A DNA stretch of 64,000 nucleotides from Apoda limacodes. Its lineage: Eukaryota > Arthropoda > Insecta > Lepidoptera > Limacodidae. Position 1 is the first letter of the stretch, and each line of letters starts with the position of its first letter. Shown in pieces: positions 10,291 to 20,926 of the stretch. The stretch lies in NCBI GenBank assembly GCA_946406115.1, contig OX291544.1, positions 2,232,001-2,296,000 on the forward strand, in the 5' to 3' direction. Made by a program: the position numbers and the translations under genes. The notes beneath the pieces were generated by a model. It saw only the letters and a program-made list of their open reading frames with translations, was not told the DNA's origin and made no database searches.

Positions 10291-12090
10291 TTACGATTTC
10301 CGACAATCTACGAAACGTCACGGTAAGAACATTGTTAAGCTTGAAGCAGAAACGTATCGTGTTAGCAATCAATCTATGGAGATCTACATCTTAAAATAAC
10401 TGTAGAGATTTAAAATTAAATTCAATCAAAGTAGCACAGGCATTTTTTTTGTACAACTATATACTGTGAATAATCTGTCTGGCGTATTTACTCGTATTAA
10501 ATTGAATTATGTAGGTAGATATTTTTTGGTCGCATAGTTAAGCAACAAACAAAAATTACTATGCGAATATTTTATTACACGATTGCACTATTTTGAGAAT
10601 ATATTATCTTGCTATTATGATGTATTGCAAATATTATATACGGCGACGAAGGTGTATTTATATGGGTACTGCCTCTACAAACTTTTTAAGAAACTTTTTC
10701 TTTTCTCAGAATCATATTAAATTAAAATAGTGAGTTTGGCTTATTTTCTAAATATTTGTATAAAGGTGTATTCGTAAGGGTAGGTGTAGGGTATGTATTA
10801 ATGTGTATATTGAAGTAAAAGCCGAACTCCTAATCCAAGTCTTTGAGGGGAGCACTACGAGCAAACGACGACACTCCAGAGAGACATTAATGTGATAGAA
10901 CTAAAACAACGTTCAACTTACTAATTCACAAAGTTACTAAGATTAATCTTTTTTTTAACTAACATATAAATGCAAAGTTTAGTCGTTTGTAAGGAATACC
11001 TTAATGTCGCTACAGAGCAGACAAACTGTCACAGGGATAGCTGATGGTACACAAAAGAAGTTAGGTTAATTTTTTATATAGAAGAAAATAGATTTCTCCG
11101 TGGGCACGCTGCAAAGGAGCAACAGGATGACTTGATTTTCGACCTGGAGTTGGCTGGAGTTTTTTAACAAAACGTTTCTGAGTGGCCAATTTTTTTGAGA
11201 TCAATAAATGTAAAAAAAATATGTTTAAAATAAGTACACCCGTTTCGCTATTACATATACGGTCTTTACTTTGTCATTTAAAAGGTCAGTAACAATATGC
11301 AGAAAAATTCTGAATTGTCATAAAACAGAAGGGAAAATGTACTGTTAGTACAATAAGATTTCCGACATGGATGTAGAAAACCTAGAGTTTTATAATTTAG
11401 ACTAATGGAACTGCAAATATAAGAACGCATAAATTTCCATTTGAACGGTCTCCAGACAGAGAAGAGAAGTTAACGTTTTGAGAACGAAGCGCACAAACTC
11501 GCTTCACCCTCGTACCTAGTTTTTATTGATGCTGAAAAATTTGAATTTTATTTTTCGGAACTTTAAAGAAAAAATAATTAATCTTCTGGAATCAATGTGA
11601 TTTAATAAAATAAGTGATGACGGTTAATGATCGTGTGAATGAAGTGGCGAAAATTTTGCACAGTACGGGATTTTTTGGGAGAGGGTGGTGATGGAGTGGT
11701 GGGTTTTATGGTAGACGTATCCCGAAGTGTACGTCGAACCCCAACTCCATCCGTATTTAATTATTAATTGTGGTATAACTTACTGCATCAGTTATGCTCT
11801 GCCGTACGTTGTTCCAGTAGATGTCGCCGCAACCCAAATTGCAACTGTTACAATACCGGTTTAGGGTTAGGTTCGGAGCACGCTGCTGCTGTCTTGCGAG
11901 TACTTGAGTTCGGAACGCACACTTTAGTTAGTGGTACATACACTAATAAACACTTGATACCAAATATGTTTTTAGCTGACTGTTTTTGATTCCATATTGA
12001 GAGCTTTTACTGATGAATTTGCGAAATAGATGTTAGAAATTTGTATGAAAATCTGTCATTTTTAGGGTAAAGGAAAAAGGAAAAATTAAC
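10291..12090. other. Non-coding stretch
   Basis: No gene is recognised. It contains the second copy of a dispersed repeat (10,812-10,922). A 73-residue open frame at 11,768-11,989 has no recognisable motif and is probably chance. Confidence 0.35.
10812..10922 (+). repeat. Dispersed repeat, copy 2 (pair with 6.2 kb)
   Basis: GACACTCCAGAGAGACATTAATGTGATAGAACTAAAACA matches the 6.2-kb copy in the same orientation. See that entry for the comparison. Confidence 0.55.
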
Positions 12091-12094
12091 CCCT

Positions 12095-12240
12095 ATAGAA
12101 TCACTTTGTTATCCGTCTGTCTGTCTGTCAAGAATATTTTTCTCAGGAACGCGTGAAGGTATTAAAATGAAATTGATATCAAATACTAAAGTCTATGGTA
12201 ACTTAAAGTCAAGCTCCTATGTCAATGCAATAAAAAAAAA
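12095..12240 (+). repeat. Lepidopteran-type dispersed repeat fragment
   Basis: ATCCGTCTGTCTGTCTGTCAAG is followed by TTTCTCAGGAACGCGTGAAGGTATTAAAATG and ATATCAAATACT. Sequences of this form (GTCT run, then CTCAGGAACGCGT and a TATCAAATACT word) are frequent in lepidopteran intergenic DNA. A 136-residue open frame starting at 12,167 begins inside this repeat and shows no protein motif. Confidence 0.5.
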
Positions 12241-13191
12241 TGCCCAAAATACGTTCACTTTTGCTCCCTGGAGGGATATTGTGGCACAAATAAATCAGAA
12301 CCTTTGGAGTACTTTCCATTTACCTAGAACCATGAAATTTGATAACCTTTATCATGAAATTAAACTGGCTTCAAAAAGATGCACTAATAAGGTATGGTTC
12401 CTAAGGTTGGATATCAACTATAGAATCCTTCGCTGTTACATGAAATTACTACTGAAATTCGACATGTTACATATTTTATTAGTAATACTCAGTAATTACA
12501 ATATTGTTCAATTACACCATTTCAATAATATTAATATAAAACTAGTAAAGAATAAAAAGCTACTGTATAGAAGATAAAGGTTAAAATTAGTACTAATTTT
12601 ATGTTTAAATAGAATAAGCCAGCATTCTTATGATAATACACTTTATAAAATTACTTTATTTTATTTTCTGCACCGAAGAGTTTTAAGATCCGTTAGTTAA
12701 ATAAACTAGCGCTTTGCCGCAATCTTAAATATGATACATATATCTCTAAAAGCCCAAAATTATAAATTCTAATATTATTATAGTAAAACTAGTGTTACAA
12801 TTTTGTTAAATCACTCCCATACTTGCAGTTTTCTTGCCATTTAACAAGCAAGCTCTAACTGTTTGTTGTTGTTACATAGATAAGACAATATCTGTCGGTT
12901 GTCAGATACTGCAGGCCTCATAACTGCAACGCTGTTCTGCAGCTGACCTGCTCAAATCATTACAAAGGAATACCTTCCTGTTTGGTCAGACATGTTCCGA
13001 CTCGGGCCATCTGTTCAGTTTGCCCGAGCGCCAGAATATGTCGATTGCTCTTTGCTATTTCGGTTCTAATATTTTATGTTTTATGAAATGTTAACTGCGA
13101 GTAGAATTTATATTTCTAGGGATTCAAACTAAACAAATAAAAATATTATTTATTCGAGGCACTACAAGTGGTGTCCGATAACATTTTCACA

Positions 13192-13233
13192 GTTTTGTAT
13201 AAGTTGTAATGACATTACAACTTACAACAAAAC
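13192..13233. repeat. Near-perfect palindrome
   Basis: AAGTTGTAATG and CATTACAACTT are an 11-bp perfect inverted repeat around a single A (13,201-13,223). The arms continue outward as GTTTTGT and ACAAAAC with small bulges, and then TTTTCAC and GTGAAAA further out. The loop is too small for a normal microRNA precursor. A cruciform, a MITE relic or a structured RNA are alternatives. Confidence 0.8.
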
Positions 13234-13949
13234 TTTGGTGAAAAAAGGGAAACAACTTATCAACCTGTTTGCTTAAACCAAAATATAAAATGAGAACATT
13301 CTCAACTTTATATATTTTTATTTTTTCTTTACAAGAAGAGTTATCACAGATAGTTTCATAAAACAATTAAGAACACCCCTTCATAACTAGATATAGGTTA
13401 AAAATTATTTTACGAGTATGGTATACGTGTGTATATTTTGAGTGAGGTACTGCAGCGTGATTTTCAAATGTAGTTTGTGTAGTAACTAGAATAAAGAGTT
13501 TAACTAACTATGTTCCAAATCCATAATGGTAACTTTGCAAAGATGAAAGACAATACAATAGAAATAACCCTAATCAGCGATCAATATGGCAATATTGTGA
13601 AAAGAGAAGAACATATGTAGACAAAAGTAAAATGAGCATAGAAGAGAAAGTAAAAGCTTTAAAGAGTATAAAATTAAAAAATGTATCTGATAATGTTAAC
13701 ACGTATGCTATGATACTTACACAGGGTGAAATTGTGAGTCAGCTGCATTGTTGCTTTAACCAGTGCTGGAAAAGCAGTTACGCACTAATTCTAATCGTAC
13801 GCTGTATAAGGCCAAAGGATTACGAAAACTATAGAGAGAGAAGAAACTAAACGAAAAATATGGAAATCAGGATTTAGAATTAATTGTGTGCACTTCTTGC
13901 GGAGCGTAGCTAAGAAATATTAGCCGAAAAATCTAAAACTGTATTGTGT

Positions 13950-13989
13950 TTACGTGGATCAGAAAAAAGTTTTTTTCAGATCCACGTAA
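13950..13989. repeat. 19-bp hairpin
   Basis: TTACGTGGATCAGAAAAAA pairs with TTTTTTCAGATCCACGTAA across a 2-base centre, with one internal mismatch. No poly-T terminator role is expected here; the flanks are AT-rich and non-coding. Confidence 0.8.
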
Positions 13990-14187
13990 GATACCCATCG
14001 TAAACCAGTGAAGAATGCTTTGTGGTGGCTTGATTTATTCATAGACAATTTAGTCAGAGCAAAGATGACTTATACGCATCTTTGGGTCAGAGATTTATAA
14101 TGCAAAGACTGTTATTTTTTAATTAAATAAATTACTAATCAAGTGCTCTCTTTATACCGATGACCAGGTAATGAAGAAAATGGAATG

Positions 14188-14546
14188 TGTTTAGGAAAGA
14201 ATGAACCATCTAGTTGGTATTCGGATCGGTCGTGCTAGTTCATTCTTAGCTTACTCTGTGCGCGTACGCGCGCCAGTCACTCATATAATCTTTGGTTGAA
14301 AGGTCGCGGTTGAGAGCGTTGTTATTTTGTGAGCTAAGTGGATTATATATTTTATATTTCTTTAAGTGGATTATCGATAGTGACATAGAGAAACCCTAAA
14401 CCACATACCCCACATACACAATTCAATACTCCCCTTTATACACAAGTTTATCAAAAACATATGACGCCAAAATGGGTAAGTTTTTGTAAATTTTAACTTG
14501 TGACCTAATTAGTTAAGGCCTATATTGGCCCAGTTTTTACGATCCA
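14188..14546 (+). repeat. BEL 5' LTR
   Basis: It starts TGTTTAGGAAAGAATGAACC and ends TTTTTACGATCCA. It carries about 28 bp (TTGTGACCTAATTAGTTAAG onward, near 14,502-14,526) that the 3' copy lacks, plus scattered substitutions, so the two LTRs have diverged since insertion. A TATATATTTTATATTTC stretch in the middle is a possible promoter core. The sequence GTTTTTGGTAGACAGAAGC follows; a primer-binding site should lie here, but I cannot name the tRNA. Confidence 0.9.
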
Positions 14547-15003
14547 GTTTTTGGTAGACAGAAGCTTTGGTTCTGTTATAGTTATTTATTTGTTTTCGTA
14601 TTTGGGTCATATTACGTCAGATTTACAGTGAATTACAATTTAAGATTCGTGACGTTGGGTCACGTCGTTGATAGGCATAGTTAACCGGTCTTATTGCATT
14701 GTTCGTCGGTTATTCGCACAGTGTAGCTAATTACCCACTTTTTTTGTTGTTGCGGTAAAAATAGATCGGAATAAATAGGTTTTAAATATTGTTGTTTTAT
14801 GAAGGATTGTAAGATAACGTATTTATTTGTGTAATTGTGTAGTCGGGGTTTTGTACATTGTAGTTGGGGTTTTGTTTTTTGGGGTTTATACTTTTACGCT
14901 ATCAAATTAGTTGCTGTAACAAACTGATTATATAAACAGAGTCGTTTGTTTGTGTGTCTGGATTATTATTTCGATTTTTTTTGTGTTAATTTAGTTATAA
15001 AAT

Positions 15004-15412
15004 ATGACGTCATCGGTCAAGGAGTTCAGAGCTATTTTAGCGAATTTAGTGAGATGGTTCTTGGGTTGTGGAGGATTGGTAAAACGGGAAGATAGGATGT
15101 TTGCATTAAAGCAAAGAGCAACACAGTTTCCGACAAGAGTCATTGAGCTGAAACAGGCATACCAGGGTATCTTATCGTCAACGGATGATGACACTATTCT
15201 AAAGGCGGCAAATTTCGATTATGATTTTTGTATGTCAGTAGTGGACCAGGTTAAGGCTGTGTTGTAATTAGAGGCTACCCCGCAACCGGCAAGTAGGACG
15301 GAGATTTCGGAACAAAAATGCAACGAACGGTTGCCAACTTTGGATATTCCTCATTTTAGCGTATCATTGGATGAGTGGACTAAATTTATCACAATTTTTG
15401 ATAGCATTGTGT
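15004..15412 (+). pseudogene. BEL/Pao gag N-terminal fragment
   Basis: An 87-codon frame starts with ATG at 15,004 and ends with TAA at 15,265. The same frame then continues through the stop into LPTLDIPHFSVSLDEW and FITIFDSIV. That LPxLxIPxFS...W..F...FDS pattern is the start of the BEL gag domain (DUF1759 type). The N-terminal part (coiled segment with FPTRVIELKQAYQ) matches the place of the gag head. The coding stops abruptly at about 15,412, where the deletion brings in RNaseH sequence. Confidence 0.75.
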
Positions 15413-15436
15413 ACCGACGGACTGACTGACTTATCT

Positions 15437-15725
15437 GACTGATCGCCAAGCTGGAGTTATCTGGAGCTGTATTGTTGACTCGAATTCTCAACCATGTCTT
15501 CTCCACCCTGGGTCAATGGGTCCAATTTGACTCCGTCACGGCATGGACAGACATCCAAATCGTGTTGTCTTGGCTTAAGGCGTCTCTTCATTTCCTAGAC
15601 ACCTTCGTGGCCAATCGTGTCTCCCAAATCCAGTCTTCTGTGGTGTCTCTGAATTGGCGTCACGTGACAGGGTCCTTGAATCCCTCGGATTGCGCTTCAC
15701 GGGGCCTGGTCACAGCCAAAGACGT
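15437..15725 (+). pseudogene. BEL/Pao RNaseH fragment
   Basis: After the deletion junction the frame reads KLELSGAVLLTRILN, VTAWTDIQIVLSWLK, then NPSDCASRGL. These are typical BEL/Pao RNaseH motifs: the PKLEL(S/C)GA start, the YxWTDSxxVLxWL strand and the NPADxxSRG end. D is kept in WTD; the S of WTDS has become I. The RT domain that should precede it is missing. Confidence 0.85.
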
Positions 15726-15733
15726 CTTCATTC

Positions 15734-16581
15734 TTGTCTTCTGAAGAGCGTCAGGATGCCCTCCTCACCTGTTTTCGACTGGTACAGGCCCAGTCGTTGA
15801 GAAGGGAAATTCGTCTTCTCCGTTCAAAATTGCGGGGAAGTCTTGCTCGTCTTAATTTGTTTCTGGACGAGTCGGTGTTTTTGCGAGTGGATGGTAGGCT
15901 TCGTAACTCAGAATCGGCTCGGCATCCTCTCTTGTTGTCCAAGAGCGGTCATTTTATTGAGTTGCTAATCAGGGACCGTCATATTAGGAACTGTCATGCC
16001 GGTCTCAACGCATTGCTGGCTTGTCTGCAGCGAGACGTTTGGATTTTGTCCGCCAGACGAGCAGCTTGCAGCGTCATTTTTAAATGTATTCCTTTGTTAA
16101 AGGTTAAAGGGAACCTTGACACAGACAAAAATGGGTGACTTGCCATCCGATCGTGTCCAGTCCGCTCGACCTTTCGCTAAGGTTGGCTTGGATTTTGCGG
16201 GTCCGTTTTTGGTGAAGACTTCAAGTTTTCGCAATGTCAGACAGGTTAAGGCCTATTTATGCGTCTTCGTCTGTTTGTTTTCCAAGGCTGTGCATCTGGA
16301 GAGTGTTTCAACCTTGTATACCGAGGCCTTTGTCGCATGTCTGTCGCGGTTTGTCATACGGCTTGGTCTCCCTCATTCGCTCGGACTGTGGCACAAACTT
16401 TAAGGGTGCAGATCGCTATCTGAAGGAAGTCCTTCAGTTTTTGTCGGACAATCACACGTATATTGACTCGGAGTTGTCCAAACGGGGCGTGACTTGGATT
16501 TTTGATCCTCCCGGCTATCCTTCGTGGGGCGGTATTTTCGAAGCAGCTGTCAAGGTCGCCAAAACTCACCTCCTTCGTGTG
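15734..16581 (+). pseudogene. BEL/Pao integrase, N-terminal and core part, frameshifted
   Basis: Frame 15,734-16,110 holds the region before integrase and its zinc-binding part (HFIELLIRDRHIRNCHAGLN, keeping the H...H spacing). After a frameshift near 16,110, 16,116-16,400 reads LPSDRVQSARPFAKVGLDFA, then VFVCLFSKAVHLE, the start of the integrase core with the catalytic D in VGLDFAGP. A second frameshift near 16,400 gives TNFKGA and FDPPGYPSWGGIFEAAVK, the segment that should hold the final E. The gene is cut at 16,581 by the LINE and resumes at 20,091. Confidence 0.88.
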
Positions 16582-16589
16582 ATTGACAT

Positions 16590-19500
16590 AGACATAGACA
16601 GTTCTTTATTTGGCATCACAACACAGCCAATAACAAGACAAGCATCTACAAAACATTAGTGGCTACACACTAAACAAAACACAAAACAGACACAAATAGG
16701 CAATATAATATATCGTGCGATGCGATGACAAGAAAGGACCCCGTCTTAGCATCAACTGGGGCAGCGGCTACCACAGCGCTGATTTTCAGCGAGGCCCCAA
16801 GACAGACACGAATCCAGTGAGGTGACCGGCAAGGTGAAATCTAAATTTTAACATAATATAATAAGAGATATAATATCCATTGATATTATGTGTATGGCTA
16901 AAATAACATTTAACATTACTTAATTTTGAATTAATTAATTATTATTATTTTTATTAATAACTATTGAAGAGAGGAAAACAAATTAAAAAATATCATAACA
17001 TTATTAAATATACATTAAATTAGTTAATAATTAAAAAAATAGAAGAAATAAGGGACATTAGGCAAAACAATATTTAAGGATTAATTTGAGTAGATTCGAT
17101 CGGATCAGTTAATTGTTTTTGAATCCGTAATAAATATTCTTTAAATTTAAATTTGAAAACAGCAACTGAATTTAGGATACGGATAGGTGGAGGAATATCG
17201 TTCCAACATTTCGTTGCCGCGAATTGGAAACTACCTCTAAATCCTGTGGTTCTATGTTGTGGCACCTTCATACGATAACTGGCTGTTCTAGTGTTGTATG
17301 GGTTGTCATCTCTACACCACTTAAACTTTTCGAAAAGGTACGCTGGATTTTGGTATTTAACAACTCCAAATAATAATGTGGCCAAATGTAAGTGTCTACG
17401 GTTATTCATTTTTAACATGTTTGCTGAATTAAGGTAAGGTGTCACATGAGTGCGAGGTGGTATCTTAAAACAAAAGCGTGCACATGCATTTTGTATCCTC
17501 TGCACTACACGCTCAGTTCTAGCTAGCAACCGTGGTCCATAGACAATATCAGCATAATTCAATCTTGACAAAACAAGTGACTCGCATACTTTGATTCTTA
17601 GCTCTTCACTAAGGAAGTCACGCATCCGATATAAAACCCGCAATCTATAAAAAGAATTGCGAGATATATCCAGTACATGGTTTTCAAAGCGAAGCTCATC
17701 GTCCATCAATAATCCTAAATTACGAACCTCATTTACTCGCTCCATTTGTTCTCCATATACAAGTTGGTGGTGTTGAAGAATGCGTTCTTTTTGCCTATTT
17801 GTTCCCAAAATCATATATTTAGATTTGCTGGGGTTTAGTGCTAATGCGTTTGCTTTAGACCACTTAGATATACTCTCTAAATCCTCACTTATTTTTGTAA
17901 AGGCACTGGTAGTCTGTTCAGGTTTAAAAGAAATGTATATTTGTAAATCATCTGCGTAAATATGAAACTTACAGTTTTTAATTGTGTTAGCAATATCAGC
18001 ACTATACAGTATAAAGAGTATAGGTCCTAGGATTGAGCCCTGCGGCACTCATCGTTTAACTAGATATGGATTAGAAAGCTTTTTCAACCCAGTATTATCA
18101 GAAATCTCTACGATCTGTGACCGATCACTCAGATAACTATCGAATAAAGAAGAATCAGAAAATATGTCATCTTAGACAGCAATAGTGAAGTATTTAGCGT
18201 TTCGAAAGCGCGAGAGAAATCAAGAAGAGCGAGAGTGGAGCCACATCCATCCTCCTGTGAGAGTCACTGTACCCCTGGACTTTCTAAATCCTGATTGCAA
18301 TTCTGGAAGGATATTTTTGTTTTCTAGATATGGTACAACTTGCGAACTAATTATTCGTTCCAATATCTTAGACAAAGGGGGAAGGATATTTATAGGTCGA
18401 AGATCTTTCATAGCCATTGGATTGTTGACTTTCGCAAGTGGTCCAACGAGTTAAACTTTCCAGGCTTTTGGATATTTACCACTCTCTATTGACTTATTCA
18501 TGATGGCCGTGATAACTTTTAAAGTACGAGGTAGTGTAAGCAGCAACATGTCCAACGAAATACCATCATTGCCTAATGCATTTGATTTTAAAGAAGTTAC
18601 TATTCTCAGCACTTTCTCTTCATCTACGAACTCTAGTTGAAAACGGGAGGTGCTGTGTCACTGATGTTCTAAGTACGACAAGGGTACTTCATTCGTTCCT
18701 GGTAAATCTATAAAATGTTTGTTTATTGCCTCAGGGTCATCAAAATGAGGAGGCAAGAGGTCATTTTGCGTTTTGCTTACATTAGGGACAGTTTTTTTTA
18801 TATTTTTCCATAATACTTTAGAGTCAGAGCAGTGGGTGTTTATTTCACGATTAAAGTAAGCACGTTTTTCGTTAAATATTAATGTGTTCACGCAGCTTTT
18901 GAGCTGCTTGTAATACTGGCGATGTTATTTCAATTTAGTTAAGCGATACCTTTTATGTGCCGTGTTTCGCACTTTTATCATCTCTTTAATGGAAAAAGTA
19001 ACCCAGGGATAAGAGTTATTTTCTTTAAGGAGCATTCTTTTTTTGTGGGCAAAACGTATCGAACAACAGTGTTAGACTATTGAAAGTATCTATCATATTG
19101 TTTATCATTTAAAGGCAAAATAAGATTTTCCCAGTCTATTTGTTCAAGGCATTTATTAAATTGGCCGTATTCAATATCCTTCAAAGGTCTGTATATAATA
19201 GTTCGATGAATAGCCTTGCTTTTCCTAACATTCAGTACACAGGTTACAAAAGCGTGGTTACTCATTTCAGCACAGTAATCTACATTAACATTGACTAACT
19301 TTGCATAGGTACAAATTAGATTAATCAGAGTAGAACTGTGATCTGTAAAATGAGTTGGTTCATTAACCTGTTGACTTAAGTTAGTATAATGCAAAAAAAA
19401 ATTGAGTTATTTGCAGAATACTTGGTGATCAGTAAATTTATATTGAAAAGGCAATGGAATGAGTAAGTGCGTCGAGAAAAATGTCAACATCCAACCAAGG

Positions 19501-20082
19501 TGGCCGATAAGCAACACCAATAACAGTTTTTACACCTCTAGCATTAATACTCATCCACAGTTGTTCAACAGGTGGAGAATCCGGGTATGGACATAAACGA
19601 GCATTAACGCCATTACGTAGGTAGAAAGCTATACCTCCTCCTAGAGATCGCACGGTTGTAGGTCGTGGAATATGTTTTAATCGATAATTAGGCACCATCG
19701 GAGCAAAAGCATGCTGACCTTCTCAGCAGCCAAGTCTCACATATTCCCATGATGTCTACGTCATGATGTGCCATTGATGCAATAAATTCCTCATGTTTCG
19801 TATAAAGAGAGCAAGGGTTAAGTAGACCAACTTTTAATTGACTAATTTTAGAGGCCATCTTTAATGTTAATATAACACCATATGCGTAAACAAGTACGAA
19901 GTTTTCTGGTACGAATTATATTTGTTTTTCCATGCTAATAATGTAAATATAATGTAAATATATGTTTGAATATAAAACACTTGTAAAATACTCACTTATT
20001 TTTATCCAAATTTTACCCTGTAAAGCTCCACTGTCTTTGATAATTAGACCATAATGCATCGCACGATCAATATATAAAACTT
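16590..20082 (-). mobile_element. CR1-like LINE nested in BEL integrase, apparently near full length
   Basis: ATTGACAT flanks the insertion on both sides (16,582-16,589 and 20,083-20,090). Removing the insert with one TSD copy joins integrase reading frames on each side (LRVIDI then TFEELQTVI), so the ends are well supported. The element reads on the minus strand: about 220 bp 5' UTR, an EN-RT ORF2 from 19,858 to 17,074, and about 480 bp 3' UTR. Its 3' end carries a short (CTATGT)n-like tail rather than poly-A, as expected of CR1-type LINEs. I see no ORF1. Confidence 0.92.
17074..19858 (-). pseudogene. LINE ORF2: APE endonuclease plus reverse transcriptase, degenerate
   Basis: Start chosen at the minus-strand ATG at 19,858 (MASKISQLKVGLLNPCSLY), which directly opens the EN domain: the N in LLNPCSL and the E in GICETWL are EN motifs. 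EN continues in other frames at 19,698-19,438 and 19,394-19,077 (GVAYRPP, TLINLICTYA, MSNHAFV replacing the usual SDH-containing motif). The RT follows in pieces: DLRPINILPPLSKILE and GFRKSRGTV (18,417-18,300), then PQGSILGPILF and IYADDLQIY (18,048-17,930). The catalytic YADD is intact in a 324-codon open frame ending at 17,074. At least four frameshifts or stops inactivate it. Confidence 0.88.
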
Positions 20083-20090
20083 ATTGACAT

Positions 20091-20540
20091 CACGTTTGAG
20101 GAATTACAAACGGTAATTTGCAACGTCGAAGCGGTATTGAACTCACGACCGCTTTGTCCGATCTCGTCATTGTATTGTCATTTCTTGATCGGTAGTCCTT
20201 TAACCTCCTTGCCTGATAACCCTTCATCGATGATCAGTTAATAGGTTATCGCGTTTTCAGTTGCTTCAACAAATTACACAATTGTTCCACCGTCGGTGGT
20301 TTTCGGAATATTTACATTTGTTACAGCAACGGGTTCGGTGGACGGATAAAATCAACCTCCCGCGGGTCGGAGACCTTGTCCCCTTAAAGGACTCAAATTT
20401 ACCGCCCTTGTAATGGCGTTTAGGTCGCATCGTGCAATTATTCCCCGGTTCGGACGATATCCCGCGGGTCACAGAGGTCTTGGTAGGGGTTTCAGTACTA
20501 AAGCGTGCCGTCGCGACGCTTTCCCGATTGCCAGTTGATT
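20091..20540 (+). pseudogene. BEL/Pao integrase C-terminal part
   Basis: This resumes the integrase interrupted by the LINE: TFEELQTVICNVEAVLNSRPL, then after frame changes HFLIGSPLTSLPD, SRFQLLQQITQLFH and RWTDKINLPRVGDLV, LWRLGRIVQLFPG. These are the standard BEL integrase C-terminal motifs (EAxLNSRPL; HFLIGxPL; VGDLVLLK; LxRI). It reads on the plus strand; a 68-residue open frame on the other strand is its shadow. A purine-rich tract (GGCTGGAGCGGGGG) lies just before the 3' LTR and is the likely polypurine tract. Confidence 0.88.
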
Positions 20541-20596
20541 GATGGCTCTGGCTCGGTTTATCCTCATCCAGACACGGTCTGGCTGGAGCGGGGGTT

Positions 20597-20921
20597 TGTT
20601 TAAGAAAGAATGAACCATCTAGTTGGTATTCGGATCGGTCGAGCTAGTTCATTCTTAGCTTACTCTGTGCGCGTACGCGCGCCAGTCACTCAGATAATCT
20701 TTGGTTGAAAGGTCGCGGCTGAGAGCGTTGTTATTTTGTGAGCTAAGTGGATTATATATTTTATATTTCTTTAAGTGGATTATCGATAGTGACACAGAGA
20801 AATACTAAACACACACATACACAATTCAAACCACCCCTTTATACACAAGTTTATCAAAAACATATGACGCCAAAAGGGGTAAGATCTTGTAAATTTTAAC
20901 TGGCCCAGTTTTTACGAGCCA
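20597..20921 (+). repeat. BEL 3' LTR
   Basis: It starts TGTTTAAGAAAGAATGAACC and ends TTTACGAGCCA. It matches the 5' LTR over its whole length apart from the missing block described there and some point changes. The TSD copy GAATG follows at 20,922-20,926. Confidence 0.9.
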
Positions 20922-20926
20922 GAATG

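Larger units (their letters stand above)
12241..14187. other. Non-coding stretch with two strong hairpins
   Basis: No gene is recognised. Two inverted repeats (13,192-13,233 and 13,950-13,989) are listed separately. The right edge is fixed by the TSD and LTR of the BEL element. Confidence 0.4.
14188..20921 (+). mobile_element. BEL/Pao LTR retrotransposon, defective, with nested LINE
   Basis: A direct-repeat pair (14,188-14,546 and 20,597-20,921) begins TGTTTA and ends CCA, so both follow the TG...CA rule. The 5-bp word GAATG lies immediately outside each end (14,183-14,187 and 20,922-20,926), a TSD of the size expected for BEL/Pao. Between them, in plus orientation, lie gag, RNaseH and integrase pieces. 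The segment joining gag to RNaseH (rest of gag, protease, RT) is deleted near 15,412-15,440. A LINE occupies 16,590-20,082. Without it, the internal region is only about 2.6 kb against about 5 kb or more expected, so the element cannot move by itself. Confidence 0.92.

Noticed and set aside
9920..10394. Open frames with LQQLSEK- and SLSCCSQ-like repeats
   Set aside because: They are products of the 30-bp minisatellite in different frames.
12167..12577. 136-codon open frame as a gene
   Set aside because: It begins in a dispersed repeat, is AT-rich and has no motif.
13182..13247. microRNA precursor
   Set aside because: The hairpin loop is one base, far shorter than needed for normal processing.
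16712..20067. 12-bp inverted words as terminal inverted repeats of a DNA transposon
   Set aside because: The insert is a LINE with EN-RT and a simple-repeat tail; the words lie inside its ends, not at them.
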